Shown in pieces: positions 32,640 through 40,238 of a stretch of DNA of 41,117 nt. The notes below the pieces were generated by a model. That model did no database searches. It saw nothing but the letters and a program-made list of their open reading frames with translations, and had not been told where the DNA came from. The DNA is from Candidatus Bipolaricaulota bacterium (lineage in GTDB: Bacteria; Bipolaricaulota; Bipolaricaulia; RBG-16-55-9), in NCBI GenBank assembly GCA_026982655.1, contig JALSGO010000148.1, positions 1-41,117 of the forward strand, written 5' to 3'. A program made the position numbers and the translations under genes. The number at the start of each line of letters is the position of its first letter. The stretch's first letter is position 1.

Positions 32640-33708
32640 GGATGTATTCCTCGGTGATCTCCCGCACCATGCCGTCGATGCTTGCGTGCTGTGCCACGCT
32701 GAGCGTAGCGATGTCCTCGATCGGTCCCTCCAGGGGTTTAGCGACGAGCTGACCGCGTCGAACTTCCTCGCCGACCTGAACGCAGGGCACCGAAGGTTTG
32801 ACAATAGGGGTAAGAGTGTGGGTGAGGTAGATGCGCACCCGTTGGATTTTGTCCCGCACATCGAGAAAATCCTCCGGATGCCAATCCAGATACTCCAAGA
32901 GGCCGAGCTTCGTCATGATCTCCGGGAGCGTGTCGTCCCAGGTGGGCACGGGCTGTCCCGGAAGCTGTCGGAACGCCATCTGATCGCCCACGTACAGGGA
33001 TTTATCCACCACAAGCAGCCCGTTCGTCTTCTTCAAGATGGCGTGCGTGCGTAAGTCGACCAGATCGCCCATCATGGGTCCCCCGTCGATGACCATTAAG
33101 TTGTGGGACCGCTGGGTGTTGATCCCTGTCCATCCCAGCATGTCTACGCTGAAGGCCCCCACGGGGGTGCAATAGACACGGGGTTCGGCTACCTCGCCGT
33201 AGACGTTCACGTACTTGTCAAGGACCGGCTCTCCCGCAAAGAGGGCCCGGTGCATGTTGAAGAGGGTTTCGACGTTGTTGACCGTCACCCCCACGGTGGC
33301 GGGGAGGGCTCGGCCCGGGACTTCGCGCCCTGTGACGGCCTGCGTGAGCCAACGCTCCTCCCCGAAGCCGTACTTCGACGGCGTGTAGGCGATCTCGAAG
33401 CCATGAGATTCCCGTAAAGGATCGAGGAGAGGGCGGTCCTTCTCTTTGGCACCGATGAGGATCTGCTCGAACCCGAAGATCTCCCGGAGGGCGTCGAAGA
33501 CCTCCCGAAACCGATCTGCGTACTTCCGCAGCAGGAGCTTGTCCGCTTCGTAGCCGGGTTCCCCCTCCTCACAGTTGACGAGGAGTATAGGGGTAGGACG
33601 GATGTATTTAAAGTACGTGGGGAACCCGGCGCCTCCGGCGCCGACCAAGCCCATCTCCCGGAAGAGGCGCACGGCTTCCTTAGGGTCCGTCGTCAGCGGT
33701 TTGCTCAC
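32623..33708 (-). CDS. RnfC/PduS-like flavoprotein-type subunit lacking Fe-S motifs
   Basis: A 361-residue protein. The N-terminal half has the NADH/FMN-binding Complex I 51-kDa fold (GLVGAGGAGFPT at 21-32, EEGEPGYEADKLLLR). An SLBB-type region follows (VNVYGEVAEPRVYCTPVGAF). The C-terminal barrel-sandwich region reads VQVGEEVRRGQLVAKP and AQHASIDGMVREI. This is the PduS/RnfC order with the sandwich domain last, but the usual CxxCxxCxxxCP ferredoxin motifs are missing; only three scattered cysteines remain. It may pass electrons by flavin alone or serve a structural role. I use GTG 33708, eight bases after the preceding stop; the longer frame runs into the upstream gene. No RnfABDEG genes are nearby. 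Confidence 0.82.
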   Translation of the reverse strand: MSKPLTTDPKEAVRLFREMGLVGAGGAGFPTYFKYIRPTPILLVNCEEGEPGYEADKLLLRKYADRFREVFDALREIFGFEQILIGAKEKDRPLLDPLRESHGFEIAYTPSKYGFGEERWLTQAVTGREVPGRALPATVGVTVNNVETLFNMHRALFAGEPVLDKYVNVYGEVAEPRVYCTPVGAFSVDMLGWTGINTQRSHNLMVIDGGPMMGDLVDLRTHAILKKTNGLLVVDKSLYVGDQMAFRQLPGQPVPTWDDTLPEIMTKLGLLEYLDWHPEDFLDVRDKIQRVRIYLTHTLTPIVKPSVPCVQVGEEVRRGQLVAKPLEGPIEDIATLSVAQHASIDGMVREITEEYILIEGG

Positions 33709-33715
33709 CCTCGCG

Positions 33716-34360
33716 TCACTCCCCTTGTCCGTTGTCCGGCGGTCCGCTTTGCCGTTGCGCGAGTACGACTTGAGCCGCAATGCGCGCTGCTTCCTGTAGG
33801 GTCGCAGGGGGGGCACCCCCTGCGGCGGTCACCACCCCGGAGACCAAGATATAGTAGACCTGTAGACCCTCCTGCCAAGCCAGCCCTGCCAGGCCGACCG
33901 GTTCGTTGACGAACGAGGTCATGGACACCCCGTTCACGGTGATCTCCTCCGTCTCCTCCCCGAGCAGGAGAAGGGTCTCCCGGATCGCTGCCCCGGACGT
34001 TGCGTCGGTGAGTTGGAAGCGCGTGATGCCCAGGCTCTCCACTACGCCTTCGTAGGGCGACCCCTCGTCCGGAGCGAAGAAGACCGTGACGGAATACTCC
34101 TCGCCGGGGAAGGCCGGGTCGGCGCGCTCAAAGTTGACGAAACGAAACCCCTCGATCTTCAAGGGCAGGGGAGGGGGCTCCTCGGCGGATCCGGGCGGGG
34201 CCGGAGCGGGAGCGGGAGCAGGGGCACCCTCTTCCGGCGCGCCGGGAGAGGCAGAGGCCGGCCCCGGAGGGGGGCCGTCCGCCTGCCACAGGACCAACCC
34301 TGCAAAGAGCGCAACAGCTGCTCCCACCAGCAACACAAAGATGAGAAAGAGATCTCTCAT
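33716..34360 (-). CDS. Membrane-anchored protein with Pro/Ala linker, unknown function
   Basis: A 214-residue protein with one N-terminal membrane helix (about 4-26), a low-complexity Pro/Ala/Gly linker (about 29-65) and an extracytoplasmic domain (66-200) of mixed beta/alpha character (FRFVNFERADPAFPGEEYSV). No cysteines in the domain. It starts from its own promoter and ends just before the RnfC-like gene, so the two probably form an operon. It might tether that protein or act in the same electron-transfer process. I do not recognise a family. Confidence 0.7.
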   Translation of the reverse strand: MRDLFLIFVLLVGAAVALFAGLVLWQADGPPPGPASASPGAPEEGAPAPAPAPAPPGSAEEPPPLPLKIEGFRFVNFERADPAFPGEEYSVTVFFAPDEGSPYEGVVESLGITRFQLTDATSGAAIRETLLLLGEETEEITVNGVSMTSFVNEPVGLAGLAWQEGLQVYYILVSGVVTAAGGAPPATLQEAARIAAQVVLAQRQSGPPDNGQGE

Positions 34361-34374
34361 GGTAGATCGCCCCT

Positions 34375-34403
34375 TTTATACGGCACGGATGCAGGGGCGT
34401 CAA
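34375..34403 (-). promoter_or_regulatory. Promoter for the membrane-anchored/RnfC-like operon
   Basis: On the minus strand TTGACG (34398-34403), a 17-base spacer and TATAAA (34375-34380), with AAGGGG following before the ATG at 34360. Confidence 0.72.
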
Positions 34404-34447
34404 CCCGACCCTCCGGAGCGGCGGCGGAACGGGGAGCGTGTCCTCGA

Positions 34448-34453
34448 TATAAT
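34448..34453 (+). promoter_or_regulatory. -10 element for leaderless mnmA mRNA
   Basis: Consensus TATAAT ends six bases before the mnmA ATG (34460), the same spacing as at gatB. No Shine-Dalgarno is possible in this gap. No convincing -35. Confidence 0.6.
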
Positions 34454-34459
34454 CACGGC

Positions 34460-35764
34460 ATGGTGAATCGGAACCGGGGACGCGTCCTGGTGGGGATGAG
34501 CGGCGGCGTGGATAGCTCAGTGGCTGCGTGGCTCCTCCTCCAAGAGGGGTACGAGGTCGTTGGGGTGACCTTGAACCTCTGGTCATACGAGGGCCGCCAA
34601 GAGCCCTATAACGAGTGCTGCTCGCTCGAGGTGCGGGTCGTCGCAGAACAACTGGGCATCGAGCATCACTTCGTCGACGCCGGGGAGGGGTTTTACCGGC
34701 AGGTAGTCCGGCCCTTCGTGCAGGAATACACGGCCGGACGGACTCCCAGCCCCTGCGGACGCTGCAATCGCTGGGTGCGCTTCCCCAAGCTGCTGGAACT
34801 GGCCGAGGAGTGGGGATGCGATGCCGTCGCCACCGGTCACCATGCCCGAATCCGCTGGGACGAGGAGGAAGGCCGCTATCGACTGCTCCGGGGCGCGGAT
34901 CCTTGGAAGGACCAGTCGTACTTCCTCTATGGGCTGAATCAGGACCAGTTGGCCCGCCTCCGCTTCCCCGTAGGAGAGCACACCAAGGAGGAGATTTGGG
35001 AAATCGCACGGGCTCAAGGGTTGGTGGCGGCCCGCAAGCGGGAGAGCCAAGACCTCTGCTTTCTGCCCCACGGCGACCCGCGGTCGTTCTTGAGAGACCG
35101 GGCGGAAGGGGAAAGAGGACTCACCCCCGGAGAGATCGTCGATTGGAAAGGCCGCGTGCTCGGACGCCACGAGGGACTGGCCTTCTACACGGTAGGGCAA
35201 CGCCGAGGATTGGGGATCGCCGCCGGGGAGCGGCTCTATGTTATAGCCCTTGACGTCGTGCACAATCGGGTCATCGTAGGTCCCGAGGAAGCCCTCTACT
35301 GCGCGGGGCTGATCGCTGAGGACGTCCACTTCATCGACCCGAAGCTGGGCGAAGCGGTATCCCGGCACGGGGCTCCCCCCGTATCGATAGAGGTCAAGGT
35401 GCGCTATCGCAGCCGGGCGGTGCCTGCCCTTCTCAGGGGGCGGCCGGCTGAGGCCACCTCGCGACTGCAGGTGGCGGTCGAGTTCACCCAAGAGCCTCAG
35501 CGCGCGGTGACGCCCGGCCAGCTGGCGGTCTTTTACCAGGGGGAGGAGGTTCTGGGGGGAGGCACCATCGTCCGTGCACTCCCCCGCATTCCCGAGGCTG
35601 CTCAAGGGCCTCAGAGCGAAGAGGAGGGGGAGGAGAACGGGGCAGACGAACGCTTGTCCCCGCTATCGGCGCTATCGGGTGATGAGGAGGGCTTCCATCC
35701 CCTTGGCGCGCCAGACGGGGTCGTAGAGTTGGTAACGGCGTCCGCCCACCAGATCGACCCATAG
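34460..35764 (+). CDS. mnmA: tRNA-specific 2-thiouridylase MnmA with C-terminal extension
   Basis: Adds sulfur to U34 of Lys, Glu and Gln tRNAs. The 434-residue protein has the P-loop SGGVDSS (14-20), the catalytic cysteine in TPSPCGRCN (C99) and the partner cysteine in SQDLCFL (C200). TVGQRRGLGI and the C-terminal beta-barrel domain follow. The family normally ends near residue 375. Here about 60 further residues, rich in Glu/Ser/Pro, run into and across the 3' end of the opposite-strand gene, a 93-base overlap. The start at ATG 34460 is set by the TATAAT six bases upstream and by homology; the frame is open for 149 codons further upstream, through the divergent gene. Confidence 0.95.
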   Translation: MVNRNRGRVLVGMSGGVDSSVAAWLLLQEGYEVVGVTLNLWSYEGRQEPYNECCSLEVRVVAEQLGIEHHFVDAGEGFYRQVVRPFVQEYTAGRTPSPCGRCNRWVRFPKLLELAEEWGCDAVATGHHARIRWDEEEGRYRLLRGADPWKDQSYFLYGLNQDQLARLRFPVGEHTKEEIWEIARAQGLVAARKRESQDLCFLPHGDPRSFLRDRAEGERGLTPGEIVDWKGRVLGRHEGLAFYTVGQRRGLGIAAGERLYVIALDVVHNRVIVGPEEALYCAGLIAEDVHFIDPKLGEAVSRHGAPPVSIEVKVRYRSRAVPALLRGRPAEATSRLQVAVEFTQEPQRAVTPGQLAVFYQGEEVLGGGTIVRALPRIPEAAQGPQSEEEGEENGADERLSPLSALSGDEEGFHPLGAPDGVVELVTASAHQIDP

Positions 35765-36064
35765 GACCTGGGTCTCCCCGGGGCGGATGAACTCCGCTTT
35801 CTCCTTTAAGACCCGCTGCTCCACGGTGTCGTAGAGCTCGATTTGATGAATGTATCTCCCCTGATTCACGAAGACGAGCTTGACCCGGCCGCCTTGGATC
35901 TCCACCCGGTTCGGGGTGATCTGGTACTCCGTGAGGGTGAACTGTGCCTCACGTTGGGCCTGGACCGCCCCTCCGAGGGGACCTCCACCCTTGGGGCCAA
36001 AGAAGGCAAAGCCGACAAGGGCCAAGATGGCCACGAAGACGATGATCGTGATCGCTCGCTCCAT
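35672..36064 (-). CDS. Membrane-anchored cupredoxin-like protein, copper site degenerate
   Basis: A 130-residue protein with one N-terminal membrane helix (about 5-21) and a beta-sandwich of cupredoxin type (EYQITPNRVEIQGG, VNQGRYIHQIEL, FIRPGETQVLWVDL). H73 matches the first copper histidine. At the C-terminus, where copper proteins have Cys-x(n)-His-x(n)-Met, the sequence reads YDPVWRAKGME without Cys or His, so a type I site is unlikely. AAGGAGG lies about ten bases before the ATG. It is convergent with mnmA and overlaps its tail. Function unknown. Confidence 0.75.
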   Translation of the reverse strand: MERAITIIVFVAILALVGFAFFGPKGGGPLGGAVQAQREAQFTLTEYQITPNRVEIQGGRVKLVFVNQGRYIHQIELYDTVEQRVLKEKAEFIRPGETQVLWVDLVGGRRYQLYDPVWRAKGMEALLITR

Positions 36065-36372
36065 AGGGTTCTATCCTCCTTGCTCGCTCGCTCTCCGAAG
36101 CTGATCTAGAGGGTCCGGACGGCTTCGGCAGGGCCGATCCACCCGGCGGCGGGATGGAGGCCAGGGGAACGGCGTGGAGCTGGTCCCCCTCCCCGCCGTA
36201 GGCTGCGCCATCATACCCTACGGAGACGCCTTGTGCCAGCGCACCCGTTCCCTTAGGGGCAGACACCCGCCTCCCGCAGCGATGGCATCGAGTCCACACG
36301 GGGATCGTCCGGCCGAAGAGAGGAGCTACAGCCGCTCCACGGGGAGGGGACGCAGGAAGGACTCGGCTCGGC
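36065..36372. other. Intergenic region, no gene found
   Basis: Contains an inverted repeat (CCGAAGC at 36095-36101 and GCTTCGG at 36122-36128) in the leader of the cupredoxin-like gene. Open frames here lack a Shine-Dalgarno and recognisable domains. I see nothing else to support. Confidence 0.5.
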
Positions 36373-36400
36373 TTGCAACCCGGCCCCCTCGCTGTACACT
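36373..36400 (+). promoter_or_regulatory. Promoter for tRNA-Pro and dnaX
   Basis: TTGCAA (36373-36378), a 16-base spacer and TACACT (36395-36400), with TG one base before the hexamer. The tRNA starts 17 bases after the -10. Confidence 0.6.
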
Positions 36401-36416
36401 ACTACATACCAGCCTT

Positions 36417-36491
36417 CGGAGAGTGGCGCAGTCTGGTGAGCGCGCCTGCTTTGGGAGCAGGAGGTCGCCGGTTCGAATCCGGCCTCTCCGA
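36417..36491 (+). tRNA. tRNA-Pro (anticodon TGG)
   Basis: A 75-nt cloverleaf: acceptor CGGAGAG/CTCTCCG, D arm with AGTCTGGTGAG, anticodon stem CCTGC/GCAGG with loop TTTGGGA (anticodon TGG), and T arm GCCGGTTCGAATCCGGC. Discriminator A. CCA is not encoded; the next bases are CCC. Confidence 0.96.
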
Positions 36492-36497
36492 CCCGCT

Positions 36498-38117
36498 ATG
36501 CCCCATCAAGCCCTCTACCGCAAGTGGCGACCTCAACGCTTCTCCGACGTTGTAGGGCAGCCGTATACGGTGCAGACCTTGAAGAACGCGATCGCCCGCG
36601 GAGAGGTGGCCCATGCGTATCTCTTCGCCGGACCTCGGGGTACAGGGAAGACCTCCGTAGCGCGCATCTTCGCCAAGGCGATGAACTGCCTACAAGTCCG
36701 AGACGGGGAGCCCTGTAACGAGTGCCCCCCCTGCCAAGCCATCGGGCAAGGGAACCACTTGGACGTCCTCGAGATCGATGGGGCCTCCAACCGAGGCATC
36801 GATCAGATCCGCCAGCTCCGCGAGGAGGTGAACTTCGCTCCGGCCCAGGGGCGCTACAAGGTCTACATCATCGACGAGGTGCACATGCTCACCCACGAGG
36901 CCTTCAACGCGTTGCTCAAGACGCTGGAGGAGCCTCCGTCCCATGCGGTCTTTATCCTGGCTACCACGGAACCCCACAAGGTCCCACCTACCGTCCTTTC
37001 CCGATGCCAAGCCTTCGAGTTCAAGGCGATCCCTGCAGAGCGGATTGCAGCCCATCTGCAACGAATCGCCCAAGCGGAGGGGATCCTCCTGAGTCCTGCA
37101 GCCCGGGATGCCCTGGCCCGCCATGCCCGCGGTGCTCTCCGGGACGCGTTGGTCCTCTTAGACCAGCTTGCCTCCCTCGCAGGGGAGGAGACGATCACCG
37201 CGGACGCCCTCTACGAGATGCTCGGACTGCCTTCGGAGGAGATCCTGGAGCGCTTCCTCAACGCACTGCTGAGACACGACCGGGCGACGGCTCTCCAACT
37301 GATCGCGAACTTGGCCGAGCGGGGTCGGGACCTCGAGCTCTTCGTAGAAGAGCTCCTCCGCCGATGCCGCGACCGCCTCCTCGCGTCCCCCGGTCAAGGC
37401 GCGCAGTCCGTTCCCCCGGAGGCCCGCCTCGTGAAGGACCTCCTCGAGTTGCGGCGAGAGCTGCGATTCGCCCTCGACCCACGCCTCTTACTGGAAGTGT
37501 TCGTGCTCGCTCGATCTCCGATTGCCGTCGAGAACGCCACCGAGCCCAAGCCCCCCTCCGCCCCTCCATCCCCGGTTCCCGCCGCTTCTGCTTCTGACTC
37601 TGCAGTCTCCCGGGAGGCAGGGCGCCGGGTGGCGGACCGCGCATCGAAGGCAGCTCCCCGGGAGGAGGAAGGGCAGAGCGAACGCCCCCCGCTGGACATC
37701 TCGCAAGCGTGGCGGGAACTCCTCGCGCGGGCCCGACGGGAGAAAGCGGCCCTACAGGCCCTCCTCGCCGAAGCCTCCCCTCGCGTCGTCGGAAGCACGC
37801 TCTATATCGAGTACCCTCCGGACTACACCTTCCACAAGGAGCGGCTGGAGCAGCCGACCCAGCGATCTTTCCTCCAGGCTCTGGTGCGAGAGATCTTCGG
37901 CGAAGTCCAAGTGGTCATCGGGTTCTCCTCCGGTTCCGGATCTGCCTCCGCTGCGTCTCCGGCCGGACGCGAGGCCCAGGAGGCAAGCCCGATCCGCTCC
38001 GGCGCAGACTTGCAAGAGGGCGTAAGGCGGGTCCGAGAAGCCTTTGCGGGCCACCTCCTCCACGGGACGGAGGGGGCCGAAGCCGAAGGGGAAGAGGGGG
38101 AACGAGAGACGAGATAG
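36498..38117 (+). CDS. dnaX: DNA polymerase III subunit gamma/tau
   Basis: AAA+ clamp-loader ATPase. The 539-residue protein starts with the canonical HQALYRKWRPQ and has Walker A GPRGTGKT (45-52), zinc cysteines C64, C73, C76 and C79, and Walker B IIDEVHM (124-130). LLKTLEEPP follows, then the SRC sensor (168-170). A lid and clamp-loader domain III run to about 360, and a Pro/Ala/Ser-rich linker leads to a tau-like C-terminal domain (about 400-539). No A-rich slippery site is evident. The ATG is only six bases after the tRNA-Pro end and has no Shine-Dalgarno. ebfC and recR follow, a common dnaX-ebfC-recR order. Confidence 0.96.
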   Translation: MPHQALYRKWRPQRFSDVVGQPYTVQTLKNAIARGEVAHAYLFAGPRGTGKTSVARIFAKAMNCLQVRDGEPCNECPPCQAIGQGNHLDVLEIDGASNRGIDQIRQLREEVNFAPAQGRYKVYIIDEVHMLTHEAFNALLKTLEEPPSHAVFILATTEPHKVPPTVLSRCQAFEFKAIPAERIAAHLQRIAQAEGILLSPAARDALARHARGALRDALVLLDQLASLAGEETITADALYEMLGLPSEEILERFLNALLRHDRATALQLIANLAERGRDLELFVEELLRRCRDRLLASPGQGAQSVPPEARLVKDLLELRRELRFALDPRLLLEVFVLARSPIAVENATEPKPPSAPPSPVPAASASDSAVSREAGRRVADRASKAAPREEEGQSERPPLDISQAWRELLARARREKAALQALLAEASPRVVGSTLYIEYPPDYTFHKERLEQPTQRSFLQALVREIFGEVQVVIGFSSGSGSASAASPAGREAQEASPIRSGADLQEGVRRVREAFAGHLLHGTEGAEAEGEEGERETR

Positions 38118-38129
38118 GAGCACGCCGCG

Positions 38130-38159
38130 TTGAACCGGCGCGTCGTCCCGGCTTATAAT
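38130..38159 (+). promoter_or_regulatory. Promoter for ebfC-recR
   Basis: TTGAAC (38130-38135), an 18-base spacer and TATAAT (38154-38159), then about 45 bases to the ebfC ATG. Confidence 0.68.
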
Positions 38160-38204
38160 GGGGTACCTTTGAAACCCGTGGTCAAGCCCACGGAGGAGGA
38201 GACG

Positions 38205-38534
38205 ATGCAGCTTCCCGGCGGGATGAGCAACATGCTCAAGCAGATCAAGAAAGTCCAAGAGACGATCCAGAAGAAGCAGGAGGAGTTACAGAACCTGCGC
38301 GTGGAGGCGTCGGCCGGTGGGGGTGTGGTTCGAGTGGTCGCCAACGGACGGGAGGAGATCGTAGACCTTCACATCGACAAGGAGGTCGTCGATCCGGAAG
38401 ACGTGGAGATGTTGGAGGACCTCCTCCTCTCCGCGATCAAGGAAGCCCAAGCCAAGGCCAAAGAGGCCTCTCAAAAGGAGATGGACGAGGTCATGAAGAG
38501 CTTGGGGCTTCCCCACATACCGGGGTTGTTCTAG
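38205..38534 (+). CDS. ebfC: YbaB/EbfC family nucleoid-associated protein
   Basis: A small dimeric DNA-binding protein of 109 residues. An N-terminal coiled-coil helix (MLKQIKKVQETIQKKQEEL, about 10-28) is followed by the EbfC core (VEASAGGGVVRVVANGREEI) and a C-terminal helical segment ending PHIPGLF. Binds DNA without strict sequence specificity in other bacteria. ATG at 38205 with GGAGGAGGA just upstream; a longer frame at 38130 would overlap the promoter. It sits between dnaX and recR, its usual place. Confidence 0.95.
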   Translation: MQLPGGMSNMLKQIKKVQETIQKKQEELQNLRVEASAGGGVVRVVANGREEIVDLHIDKEVVDPEDVEMLEDLLLSAIKEAQAKAKEASQKEMDEVMKSLGLPHIPGLF

Positions 38535-38554
38535 AGACGAGAGCGAGACGAGAG

Positions 38555-39190
38555 ATGATGCACTACCCAGCCCCTCTACAGAACGTAATCGAAGAGCTGA
38601 AAAAGCTCCCGGGCGTCGGGCAGCGCACGGCGGAACGCCTGGCCTTTCATCTCCTGAACCAGCCTGCAGCCGAGGTGGAAAGCCTGCGAGAAGCCCTCCG
38701 GGCGCTCAAGGAGCGGATCACGCTGTGCCGGGAGTGTTGCAACTTCGCAGACGTCGACGGCGACGGAGGGAGCGAAGGGCCGGGGCCGCGTTGTGCCATA
38801 TGCCGCGATCCCGGACGAGATCGCTCCGTCATCTGCGTGGTAAGCCACCCCCAAGAACTCTGGAAGATCGAGAAGAGCGGAGGATATCAAGGTCTCTATC
38901 ACGTGCTGGGTGGGCTCATCTCTCCTCTTCGGGATGTCCACCCCGAGGACCTGCAGATCGAGAGCCTGATGAGACGACTGCACCGCGGCAGCATCCGAGA
39001 GGTCATCCTAGCCCTGGATCCTACGGTCGAGGGCGAGCACACCTCACTCTACCTCGCTCGACAGATCAAGCCCTTAGGGGTCGTGATCACCCGCATCGCT
39101 CAAGGGGTCCCTATCGGGCGGGACTTGGAGTTCACGGACGAGGCCACGCTGAGTCGTGCCCTTCAAGGGCGCGTGCGCGTGGTCCTCTAG
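38555..39190 (+). CDS. recR: Recombination protein RecR
   Basis: Part of RecFOR, which loads RecA on gapped DNA. The 211-residue protein has an HhH region (LKKLPGVGQRTAERLA, 16-31), a zinc finger (C58, C61, C80, C83), a Toprim domain (VICVVSHPQELWKIEKSG; LDPTVEGEHTSLYLA) and the C-terminal Walker-like region (ITRIAQGVPIGRDLEFTDEATLSRAL). The spacing between the two cysteine pairs is 18 residues, about ten more than usual, and filled with Asp/Gly. Initiates at ATG 38555, or the adjacent ATG, with only a weak Shine-Dalgarno (GAGACGAGAG). Confidence 0.96.
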   Translation: MMHYPAPLQNVIEELKKLPGVGQRTAERLAFHLLNQPAAEVESLREALRALKERITLCRECCNFADVDGDGGSEGPGPRCAICRDPGRDRSVICVVSHPQELWKIEKSGGYQGLYHVLGGLISPLRDVHPEDLQIESLMRRLHRGSIREVILALDPTVEGEHTSLYLARQIKPLGVVITRIAQGVPIGRDLEFTDEATLSRALQGRVRVVL

Positions 39191-39215
39191 ACATGGGCAT
39201 GAGGGGGGGCGTTGC

Positions 39216-40238
39216 ATGAGATCCGTCCGCTTCCACGAGCACGGTGGACCGGAGGTCCTGCGGTATGAGGAGGACGTGCCCGTTCCCGAGCCGGGTCCCG
39301 ACGAGGTGCTCGTGCGAGTCAAGGCTTGTGCCCTCAACTACTTGGACATTTGGGTGCGTCGAGGTCTGCCCGGTATCCCTCCCAAGCTGCCGCACATTCC
39401 CGGCAGCGACGTCGCGGGCGTCGTCGAGAGAGGGGCCGAAGGCTTCTCGCCGGGCGAGCGCGTGGTGGTCAATCCCAGCCTCAGCTGTGGCCGCTGCGCG
39501 TCTTGCCGCCGGGGGGAGGATCCTCTCTGCGAGGAGTTCCACATCCTAGGGGAGCACGTGGACGGCGGATACGCGGAGTTCGTGAAGGTCCCTGCGCGCA
39601 ACCTGATGCGCATCCCTGAGGGCTTCTCGTGGGAAGAGGCCGCAGCTGCCCCCTTGGTCTATCAGACGGCCTGGCGCGCCTTGATCACCCGGGCCGGGTT
39701 GCGACCCGGTGAGACGGTGCTGATCCTAGGGGCTTCCGGGGGTGTGGGCACGGCCTGCCTCCAGATCGCCAAGCTCGTCGGCGCTCGGGTCTTCGCCGTA
39801 GCCGGCACGGAGGAGAAACTGCAAAAGCTCAAGGAGCTAGGAGCCGACGAGGTCCTCAACCATCGCACGGTGGACTTCGGAAGAGAGGCTTGGCGCCTCA
39901 CGAAGAAGCGAGGGGTCGATGTGGTGGTGGACAGCATCGGAGAAGCCACGTGGGAACGGAGCTTACGGGCCTTAGCGAAGGACGGTCGGCTCGTCACCTA
40001 CGGGGCTACCTCCGGGCCCACTCCCCTCACCGACGTACGGCTCGTGTTCTGGCGACAGCTCCGCATCATTGGAACGACCATGGGGAACCACCACGAGTTC
40101 ACCCAAGTCATGGAGCTCGTATGGGAGCGGAAGCTCCGTCCCGTGATCGACCGCGTATTCCCCCTGGAAGAGGCTGCCAAAGCGCACCGACGTATGGAGG
40201 CCCGCGAGCACCTAGGGAAGATCCTCCTCGCCGTTTAA
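39216..40238 (+). CDS. Zinc-type MDR oxidoreductase (quinone oxidoreductase/alcohol dehydrogenase-like)
   Basis: A 340-residue medium-chain dehydrogenase/reductase. A GroES-like domain contains CALNYLDIWVRRG (38-50) and HIPGSDVAGVV (60-70). A four-cysteine lobe (C91, C94, C97, C105) binds structural zinc. The NAD(P)-binding Rossmann motif is GASGGVGT, followed by VFAVAGTEEKL. The catalytic zinc ligand set of true alcohol dehydrogenases is only partly visible, so a quinone or enoyl reductase is equally possible. ATG 39216 follows a G-rich Shine-Dalgarno (GAGGGGGGG). The substrate is unknown. Its 3' end overlaps the next, convergent gene by 27 bases. Confidence 0.9.
   Translation: MRSVRFHEHGGPEVLRYEEDVPVPEPGPDEVLVRVKACALNYLDIWVRRGLPGIPPKLPHIPGSDVAGVVERGAEGFSPGERVVVNPSLSCGRCASCRRGEDPLCEEFHILGEHVDGGYAEFVKVPARNLMRIPEGFSWEEAAAAPLVYQTAWRALITRAGLRPGETVLILGASGGVGTACLQIAKLVGARVFAVAGTEEKLQKLKELGADEVLNHRTVDFGREAWRLTKKRGVDVVVDSIGEATWERSLRALAKDGRLVTYGATSGPTPLTDVRLVFWRQLRIIGTTMGNHHEFTQVMELVWERKLRPVIDRVFPLEEAAKAHRRMEAREHLGKILLAV

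Noticed and set aside
34013-34459. Upstream extension of the mnmA frame
   Set aside because: It covers the divergent promoter and gene, and the MnmA fold starts at 34460 right after the -10.
36065-36299. Minus-strand frame with a CxxC pair (RCHRCGRRV) that could be a zinc ribbon
   Set aside because: GTG start without a Shine-Dalgarno, only one CxxC, no conserved second pair, and it overlaps the start of the cupredoxin-like gene.
36174-36497. Upstream extension of the dnaX frame through tRNA-Pro
   Set aside because: It would translate the tRNA and the promoter; the canonical DnaX N-terminus begins at 36498.
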